This document shows positions 58,619-64,000 of a DNA stretch of 64,000 nucleotides, piece by piece. The notes beneath the pieces are model-generated. The model made no database searches and was not told where the DNA came from. It was given only the letters and a program-made list of their open reading frames with translations. Made by a program: the position numbers and the translations under genes. The stretch spans positions 62,001 through 126,000 of the forward strand of contig NZ_PJIN01000006.1 of the NCBI RefSeq assembly GCF_002929705.1. The letters run 5' to 3'. How positions within the stretch are numbered: position 1 is the stretch's first letter; each line of letters opens with the position of its first letter. Source of the DNA: Arthrobacter sp. N199823 (lineage in GTDB: Bacteria > Actinomycetota > Actinomycetes > Actinomycetales > Micrococcaceae).

Positions 58619-59577
58619 GCTTGTACTCCTTCTTCTACTGCGGAAAATTCTGTTGCAGAGGGCTTCGCTTCAAGCGGCTCTGAGATAGATAGGCGCTGCG
58701 CCGCGGCGTCGGCCAACAGTGCCGCCCTGCGCCCCACCGGCACCACCATGGGCGTGCCCACCACGGGATCGGACACCACAACGGACTCGAGCCCAAACAC
58801 TTCTTGCACCAACTCGGCGGTCAGTACCTCGGCCGGGGCACCCTGCGCCACAATGTCGCCGTGCTTCATGGCGATCAAATGGTCGGCATAGCGGGCGGCT
58901 AAATTCAGGTCATGCAGCACAATGGCCACGGTGATGCCGCGCCGCGCATTGAGCTCGGAGACCACATCGAGCACCTCCACCTGATGCGCCAAGTCAAGGT
59001 AGGTGGTGGGCTCATCCAGCAGCAGCACATCAGTTTCCTGGGCCAGGGCCATAGCAATCCAGACACGTTGCCGCTGCCCGCCGGAGAGCTCGTCAATACT
59101 GCGATTGGCCAGCTCGGCAGTGCCGGTGACATTCAGCGCCGCAGCCACGGCGTCGTCGTCGGCCGGGGTCCACTGGCGGAACCAGCCCTGATGCGGACTG
59201 CGGCCGCGCCCCACAAGATCGGCCACGCTGATGCCGTCCGGCGCCGTGGGAGTCTGCGGCAGAATGCCGAGTTTGCGGGCCAGCTCACGCGTGGGCACCT
59301 TGTGAATGTCCGTCCCATCCAAGTGGACAGCGCCGGAACTGGGTTTGAGCAGCCTGGCCAGGCCGCGCAGCAGGGTGGATTTGCCGCAGGCATTGGCACC
59401 CACAATGATGGTCACCTTTCCGGCAGGCAAGTCAACGCTGAGGTTCTCCACAATGGAGCGGTCGCCGTATCCCAACGACAGGTCCCGGGCAGACAATTTG
59501 CTGGCGGATAATCCATTGGCGGACGCCTCATCGGCAAACGGTGAAGCAGCGTTTTCATGACTGTTCGCAGGGCGCAT
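58615..59577 (-). CDS. Ferric-siderophore ABC transporter ATPase
   Basis: 320 residues. The ABC domain has GANACGKSTLLRGLARLL (Walker A, with the Ala-Cys typical of FecE/FepC homologues), LSGGQRQRVWIAMALAQ and LLLDEPTTYLDLAHQ, then IVLHDLNLAARYADHLIA. N- and C-terminal extensions are poorly ordered. Start ATG at 59577 follows AAGGAGG. An earlier start at 59646 overlaps the permease gene. Confidence 0.93.
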   Translation of the reverse strand: MRPANSHENAASPFADEASANGLSASKLSARDLSLGYGDRSIVENLSVDLPAGKVTIIVGANACGKSTLLRGLARLLKPSSGAVHLDGTDIHKVPTRELARKLGILPQTPTAPDGISVADLVGRGRSPHQGWFRQWTPADDDAVAAALNVTGTAELANRSIDELSGGQRQRVWIAMALAQETDVLLLDEPTTYLDLAHQVEVLDVVSELNARRGITVAIVLHDLNLAARYADHLIAMKHGDIVAQGAPAEVLTAELVQEVFGLESVVVSDPVVGTPMVVPVGRRAALLADAAAQRLSISEPLEAKPSATEFSAVEEGVQA

Positions 59578-59578
59578 C

Positions 59579-60661
59579 TCAGCCTCCTTGGTTGGCACGG
59601 TTGGTGGAAATGAGCAGCCACAGCAGGAACGGCGCACCGAGCGCACCGGTCACCACGCCCACGGGCAATGACGTTCCGGGGATGGCATTGACGGCAATAT
59701 AGTGGGCGGCCAGCACAATCGCGGCGCCCACAAGGGAGGCGAGCGGCAGGCTGGCCACTCCCCCGTTCAGCCGTTTGGCGATGGGCCCTGACAGGAAGGC
59801 CACAAAAGCGATGGGACCGGCCGCGGCAGTGGGAAACGCGGCCAGCAGTACGCCGAGAATGAGGAGCAACAGCCGGGCGCGCTGGACATTGAAGCCGAGC
59901 CCGGCGGCGGTATCGTCACCCAGAGACAGCCCGCCCAACTCACGGCCCCCAACGGCTACTAATGGTGTCAACACCAGCAGCACCACGGCCAGGACGCCCA
60001 CGCGTTCCCAATTCGCGGAGTTCAGTGAGCCCGTCAACCACACCATGATTTCCGTAGCGTTAGTAAAGTCTGCCCGCGACAACAGGAATGTGATGGTGGC
60101 CTGCATGAACGCCGCTGCACCGATGCCAATCAGAATCAGTCCCGTGCCGCCGCGCCCGCGAGCCAAAATGGAGATGAGCAGGGCCACGAGTAGCGCTCCA
60201 ATGATGGCGGCCACCGACAGCCCCGCGCCACGCAGGCCAAAAATGACAAACGCGGCAACGGCCGTGGCACTGGCACCGTAACTAATTCCGATGATGTCGG
60301 GGCTGGCCAGCGGGTTGCGCAGCATCGTCTGGAAAATGGCGCCAGCGGCACCGAACGACGCACCAGCCAGCAGCCCAAGCAGCGCTTGCGGCAATTTATT
60401 TTCCATCACGATAAAGCTGGCCCCGGGAATGGTTTTCCCACCCAACATGGCGAAGAAATCGGGGATGGTGACCGTATAGCTGCCCAGCAGGACGTTGACG
60501 GCCAGCAACGCGATGACCAAGAGGCTCATGGCCCCCATGAGGAATGTTCGACGGCGGCGAGGGGCCTTGCGCTGTTCGCGCACCCAGGCTCCGGTCGCGG
60601 CCGAAGCATTGGTATTGGTAGTGCGGGATAACTCCCGGACGGCATCTGCCATGGCGCTCAT
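59579..60661 (-). CDS. Ferric-siderophore ABC transporter permease (FecCD family, second)
   Basis: 360 residues. A basic N-terminal tail leads to about nine spans. FecCD marks: FQTMLRNPLASPDIIGISYGASATAV and the coupling region GDDTAAGLGFNVQRARL, then FVAFLSGPIAKRLNG. Its ATG overlaps the stop of the previous permease (ATGA). It forms the permease pair with the upstream gene. Confidence 0.93.
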   Translation of the reverse strand: MSAMADAVRELSRTTNTNASAATGAWVREQRKAPRRRRTFLMGAMSLLVIALLAVNVLLGSYTVTIPDFFAMLGGKTIPGASFIVMENKLPQALLGLLAGASFGAAGAIFQTMLRNPLASPDIIGISYGASATAVAAFVIFGLRGAGLSVAAIIGALLVALLISILARGRGGTGLILIGIGAAAFMQATITFLLSRADFTNATEIMVWLTGSLNSANWERVGVLAVVLLVLTPLVAVGGRELGGLSLGDDTAAGLGFNVQRARLLLLILGVLLAAFPTAAAGPIAFVAFLSGPIAKRLNGGVASLPLASLVGAAIVLAAHYIAVNAIPGTSLPVGVVTGALGAPFLLWLLISTNRANQGG

Positions 60662-61809
60662 AGCTCTGCCTGCTTTCCACGGCGCACCACGGCGATGAAG
60701 ACGGGAGCGCCAATCAGCGCGGCAAGAATGCCGGCAGGCACCTCACCCGGTAGCAGGACCACGCGGCCCACCACATCGGCCACCAGCAGGACGGTGGGTG
60801 CGGCCAGCAAAGACAGCGGCAGCAGCCAGCGGTAGTCGGGGCCCACCAAACCACGCAGCAGGTGCGGAACCACGAGACCGATAAAGCCAATGGGTCCAGC
60901 CAGAGCCGTGGCCGATCCGCACAGCAGCACAATGCCAATAGCAGAAATGGCACGGCCCAGACCGGGACGGTGTCCGAGCCCGCGGGCCATGTCATCGCCG
61001 AGCGCCAAAGTGTTCAAGAGCTTTCCGGTACCCAGCAAAATGACGGCACCCACGGCCACAAAAGGAAGTACCGAAAGGATGGATTCCCACGATTTTCCGG
61101 CAAGCGCACCCACCTGCCAGCTGCGGAACAGCTCCAGGGAATCCTGGCTCGTGACCAGCATGGCGCTCATGAGCGAGCCCATGCCAGCGGCCACGGCGGC
61201 GCCCGCGAGTGCCAGCTTCACGGGAGTTGCGCCGCTGCGGCCCAGACTGGCCACCGCGTACACAACAACGGCGGCAACGGCGCTGCCAGCGAAGGCGAAC
61301 CACAGGTAGCTCGAGACTCCGGCGGCACCAAAGAAGAAGATCCCAGCTACCACGGCCAAGGCTGCTCCGGCGTTGACGCCCAGAATGCCTGGATCTGCCA
61401 GAGGGTTGCGGGCCACGCCCTGCATGGACGTGCCCGCCAGCCCCAGAGACAGGCCAACAATAAGCCCCGCCACGGTCCGCACAATGCGTGAAGCAACTAC
61501 GGCATGATCGCCGTTGGCCGGGTCAAAATTCACCAGTGCATCCACCACCGTGGGCAGCGGGATACTACGCGCACCAACCGAAAGAGAAAGTAGCACAGCA
61601 AGCAAAAGGGCAGCAGTGAGCACCACGAGCCACGCAAAGCGGCGGCGAGCACTCATCTTTTGAGCACTGAACTTCTCCGATCCGGCCTTCCGGAGCTGGG
61701 CGGATACTGATCGGCCAGCATCGCCAGCCACCCCGGAGACAGCGAGGGAAGGCACTGACCCCGTGACCGGCGTCGAACCTTCCCTCGCAGCGGCTGGTGC
61801 GCTAAACAC
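60658..61809 (-). CDS. Ferric-siderophore ABC transporter permease (FecCD family, first)
   Basis: 383 residues. After a long, poorly ordered N-terminus of about 60 residues come nine or ten spans. FecCD motifs are GTSMQGVARNPLADPGILGVNAGAALAV, GDDMARGLGHRPGLGRA and IGFIGLVVPHLLRGLVGPD. Start 61809 (GTG) follows the binding-protein gene by eleven bases. Shorter starts nearer the first span (ATG near 61656) are possible. Confidence 0.92.
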   Translation of the reverse strand: MFSAPAAAREGSTPVTGSVPSLAVSGVAGDAGRSVSAQLRKAGSEKFSAQKMSARRRFAWLVVLTAALLLAVLLSLSVGARSIPLPTVVDALVNFDPANGDHAVVASRIVRTVAGLIVGLSLGLAGTSMQGVARNPLADPGILGVNAGAALAVVAGIFFFGAAGVSSYLWFAFAGSAVAAVVVYAVASLGRSGATPVKLALAGAAVAAGMGSLMSAMLVTSQDSLELFRSWQVGALAGKSWESILSVLPFVAVGAVILLGTGKLLNTLALGDDMARGLGHRPGLGRAISAIGIVLLCGSATALAGPIGFIGLVVPHLLRGLVGPDYRWLLPLSLLAAPTVLLVADVVGRVVLLPGEVPAGILAALIGAPVFIAVVRRGKQAEL

Positions 61810-61820
61810 AGAAACGGGAC

Positions 61821-62876
61821 CTAGACCTTGTCTGCTGCGGCACCGAGCAGAGGCAGGAACTTATCCAAGGCCCAAGGCAGGCTCAGCGGTGAGGCGGCAG
61901 AGATGGACAGCGTGAGGGTGTTGTCCGAGTCTGCAACGAAGGCTCCGGACTTGACGGCGGGGATCTGACCCAACAGCGGGTCGGCCACAATGGCTCCCTT
62001 GGTCTTCTGATCGGGAACCCAGCTGATGAACACCTGCGAGTCCAACTGGTTGGCCTTTTCGGCGGACCAAGGCATGAAGAACCCCTTGGCTTTCTTCTCC
62101 GCTTCAACCACAACGGGCGCGAGCTCCATGCCGATACTGCTGAGGAACTTGGGGCGGTTGTCGCCGGAGAGGTAGACGTTCACGCCGTCGCTCTTGGCCG
62201 GCTCCAGATTGCCGTAAATGAAGGTCTTGCCCTTGATGGAGGGGTACTTGGCGGCCTGCTCAGCAATGGTCTTTTCCGTGGCCGTGATGAGTTCCTTGGC
62301 GGCGGCTGACTTGCCTAGCGCGGCACCAATCATGGTGGTGGAATCTTGCCACCCAGTGCCATAAGCGGCCTCCGGGAACGCAATGACCGGGGCGATTTTA
62401 CTGAGCTTGTCGTAATCTTCCTGCGTCAGCCCCGAGTAGGCAGCCAGGATGACGTCCGGAGTAGTCTTTGCAATCTCGGTGAAGTTCACGCCGTCCACCT
62501 CCGAGTACTGAACAGGGGCCTTGTCACTGCCCAGACCTGCGCCGGCCTTTTCCAAGGCGGCGTCCTTCCAAGGGGTGGAGCCCTGAGCGTTTCCGCCCCA
62601 GTCGTTTTTGGGCATGCCCACCGGGATGACACCCAAGGCAATGGCAACGTCGTCATTGACCCAGGACACCGTGGCGACGCGCTGCGGGGCTTTTTCAATG
62701 ACCGTTTCGCCGTAAATGTGCTTGATGGTGACCGGGAAGGTGTCCGTCGAGGCTTGCGTATTCTGTGCAACCGAACCGCCAGTGGCGCCGGTGGAGCAGC
62801 CCGCAAGGCCAACTCCCAGTGCTGCAACGGAAGCAAAAAGGCCCAATTTCAGACCCTGACGACGTGAAAATTCCAA
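61821..62876 (-). CDS. Iron-siderophore binding lipoprotein
   Basis: About 351 residues. A signal peptide with RRQGLKLGLFASVAALGVGLAGC ends in a lipobox cysteine, then a flexible Ser/Thr/Gly segment. The mature part has QRVATVSWVNDDVAIALGV, TTPDVILAAYSGLTQEDYDKL and a DNTLTLSISAAS end, the two-lobed class III (FhuD/FepB) binding fold. The TTG at 62876 follows TTAGGA and is preferred: the frame's apparent start at 62924 lies inside the iron box. First gene of the iron-uptake operon. Confidence 0.9.
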   Translation of the reverse strand: MEFSRRQGLKLGLFASVAALGVGLAGCSTGATGGSVAQNTQASTDTFPVTIKHIYGETVIEKAPQRVATVSWVNDDVAIALGVIPVGMPKNDWGGNAQGSTPWKDAALEKAGAGLGSDKAPVQYSEVDGVNFTEIAKTTPDVILAAYSGLTQEDYDKLSKIAPVIAFPEAAYGTGWQDSTTMIGAALGKSAAAKELITATEKTIAEQAAKYPSIKGKTFIYGNLEPAKSDGVNVYLSGDNRPKFLSSIGMELAPVVVEAEKKAKGFFMPWSAEKANQLDSQVFISWVPDQKTKGAIVADPLLGQIPAVKSGAFVADSDNTLTLSISAASPLSLPWALDKFLPLLGAAADKV

Positions 62877-62916
62877 TGTAGTTCCTAACGGTGACCCCAG
62901 CGAACACTCGCCCCAG

Positions 62917-62935
62917 TTAGGCAAGCCTTAGCTAC
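62917..62935 (-). promoter_or_regulatory. IdeR/DmdR iron box
   Basis: TTAGGCAAGCCTTAGCTAC matches 13 of 19 positions of the TTAGGTTAGGCTAACCTAA consensus. It lies about 40 bases before the start of the binding-protein gene, in the operon promoter, so iron-loaded IdeR/DtxR would repress the transporter. Confidence 0.75.
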
Positions 62936-63086
62936 ATTACGGCATTAAGGGCTCATTAGGGAACGTTTTGCTGCCCTATTTGACGCTCGGGCCAGCATTC
63001 CTAGGCAATGGCTCCCAAAAAATCGGGAAATTCACAGCTAGAATGTGGCCAGCATCACTTTTGGCAGCAAGGGCATCTTGGGCAAC

Positions 63087-63581
63087 TTAGGGCTGAGCCG
63101 GTGGGCGGAGCGTCCAGTGACGCTCATCCAAACCCTGGACCAACTTTCGCCCCACGCGCGCCAAGTCAGCCACATCCTTGTTATCCAGCTGATCAAAAAT
63201 GAGCCCCCGCACCGACTCCACGTGCTCAGGCGCCAGGCCCTGGATTAACTTCATACCATCCGAGGTAATGGCAGTCTGCGTCACGCGCGCATCGTCGGCA
63301 TGGACCGAACGCTCCACAAGTCCGCGGGCCTGCAGCTTCTTTGCAACATGAGAAAGTCGCGAGAGTGAGGCACTGGTTCGGGCGGCCAGCTCACTCATCG
63401 GCAAGATGCCACTCTCCGCCTCGGACAGCATGGCAAGCACATTGTATTCAAAGAGGGACAACTTGGCAGCTTGCTGGAGCGGCGCTTCAAGAGATCCCGG
63501 CAGCAAAGTCGTGATGGCCAGCAGCGCCAACCATGCGGCCCGTTCTTCGTCATTTAGCCAGCGTGGCTCCAAGTCAGTCAT
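63087..63581 (-). CDS. MarR family transcriptional regulator
   Basis: 164 residues. Dimer helices come first (DEERAAWLALLAITTLLPGSLEAPL), then LFEYNVLAMLSEAESGILPMSELAARTSASLSRLSHVAKKLQARGLVER, the HTH, and a wing with DDARVTQTAITSDG. It differs from the other MarR of this window in lacking cysteines. It is divergent from the NAD(P)-binding gene at 63720, with an inverted repeat in between. Confidence 0.92.
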   Translation of the reverse strand: MTDLEPRWLNDEERAAWLALLAITTLLPGSLEAPLQQAAKLSLFEYNVLAMLSEAESGILPMSELAARTSASLSRLSHVAKKLQARGLVERSVHADDARVTQTAITSDGMKLIQGLAPEHVESVRGLIFDQLDNKDVADLARVGRKLVQGLDERHWTLRPPAQP

Positions 63582-63628
63582 GGCGCCATCTTTTCATGAA
63601 TTCCAGCGAAACCGAGGGACTCTCATGT

Positions 63629-63685
63629 TTTTACTTGACACTTCAATCAAATGGGCTTAGACTTTAGTTGTAGCTTCAAGTAAAA
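63629..63685 (+). promoter_or_regulatory. Promoter and MarR operator candidate
   Basis: A TTGACA (63635-63640) and TAGACT (63658-63663) are 17 bases apart and would drive the NAD(P)-binding gene. TTTTACTTGA (63629-63638) overlaps the -35 and is repeated inverted as TCAAGTAAAA (63676-63685), an exact 10-bp pair. A MarR dimer pair bound there would block the promoter. Confidence 0.6.
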
Positions 63686-63719
63686 GACTTCCAGCCATTC
63701 ATTAGAAAGCAGGACCATC

Positions 63720-64000
63720 ATGAACACCATCACCATCATCGGTACCGGAAACATGGCACGCGGCATCGCAACCCGTGCACTTGCGGCTGGACGCAGCGTT
63801 GAACTTCTCAATCGCGACGCCGATAAGGCAGCCGCAGTGGCCGCAGAACTCAGCACTGCAGCGTCCGGCACCGTCACCTCGGGCACCGTAGGCCAGGCTC
63901 CCGCCGGCGACATCGTTGTCTTGGCTTTGCCGTTCGATGCCGCCAAGGAGGTTGTAGCCTCCTATGGCGCAGCCCTCGCCGGCAAGACCGTTGTTGACAT
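63720..64000 (+). CDS. NAD(P)-binding oxidoreductase of the F420/NADP type, cut by window end
   Basis: The visible 93 residues begin MNTITIIGTGNMARGIATRA, a G-x-G-x-M-A nucleotide-binding loop, followed by SVELLNRDADKAAAVAAEL and GDIVVLALPFDAAKEVV. This is the N-terminal domain of NPD/F420-dependent NADP reductase-like proteins, often annotated as NADPH-dependent F420 reductase. The substrate part lies outside the window. AAAGCAGG precedes the ATG at 63720. Probably regulated by the divergent MarR. Confidence 0.85.
   Translation, partial: MNTITIIGTGNMARGIATRALAAGRSVELLNRDADKAAAVAAELSTAASGTVTSGTVGQAPAGDIVVLALPFDAAKEVVASYGAALAGKTVVD

Overview
The window looks like chromosomal DNA of a high-GC actinobacterium of the Micrococcaceae, most like Arthrobacter or a close relative. 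This is a judgement from gene content, not from a database search. The supporting signs are a SAM-IV-type riboswitch ahead of a metZ operon, a fused MnhA/B Mrp antiporter, a CopD-CtaG fusion, a DUF4235 protein, an mRNA-style IdeR/DmdR iron box, many GTG and TTG starts, and a zinc-free L28-L33-S14 ribosomal protein cluster. I see no prophage, CRISPR array, insertion sequence or integrase. Accessory character is limited to one short decayed stretch (about 11.8-13.0 kb) and several intergenic repeat families.

Layout. 0-4.2 kb: the start of a cardiolipin synthase (cut by the window edge), an HdeD-type membrane protein, a CYTH enzyme, a GNAT acetyltransferase, PabC and a Pr6Pr membrane protein. 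4.3-6.5 kb: SAM-IV riboswitch, DUF1737 protein, rhodanese, metZ. 7.1-9.9 kb: an XRE-helix-turn-helix/MurA fusion divergent from a LacI regulator. 10.3-13.8 kb: DUF2785 protein, TmrB-like P-loop protein, a probably frameshifted gene and a methyltransferase. 13.8-19.5 kb: L-lactate dehydrogenase and a beta-fructoside operon (solute-binding protein, two permeases, GH32 hydrolase) with two operator-like sites on its promoter. 19.6-22.9 kb: a TPP-riboswitch-controlled ykoE-ykoD-ykoC thiamine/HMP transporter. 23.6-30.2 kb: the complete Mrp Na+/H+ antiporter operon. 30.3-34.8 kb: MFS transporter, repeat cluster, dcd, a KhtTU-like cation/proton antiporter and a SHOCT protein.

35-43.8 kb: tRNA-Gly(CCC), a 44-residue basic protein overlapping a carboxyethylornithine-synthase-like enzyme, an MFS/LysR divergent pair, panD, a degenerate Nudix protein, an AEC transporter, a HerA/DUF853 ATPase and a single-span membrane protein. 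43.9-49.7 kb: an NHLRC2-like thioredoxin/NHL protein coupled to CopD-CtaG, then hup, rpsN, rpmG and rpmB. 50.4-57.5 kb: SGNH hydrolase, MFS transporter, ABC exporter divergent from a MarR regulator, and a medium-chain reductase divergent from a TetR regulator over a perfect palindrome. 57.6-62.9 kb: a ferric-siderophore operon (binding protein, two permeases, ATPase, siderophore-interacting reductase) behind an iron box. 63.1-64.0 kb: a MarR regulator divergent from an NAD(P)-binding enzyme that runs off the window.

The main themes are ion and pH homeostasis (Mrp, KhtTU-like, HdeD), cofactor and metal supply (thiamine, siderophore iron, copper/oxidase assembly, zinc-free ribosomal proteins, pantothenate, folate), sulfur amino-acid synthesis, and several regulator/transporter pairs with visible operators. 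Nothing here is clearly a wholly new system. The best leads are the DNA-binding MurA, the riboswitch-led DUF1737-rhodanese-metZ unit, the Trx-NHL/CtaG pair, the tiny basic protein coupled to the ornithine-derivative enzyme, and the dispersed repeats at 19.6 and 31.7 kb.
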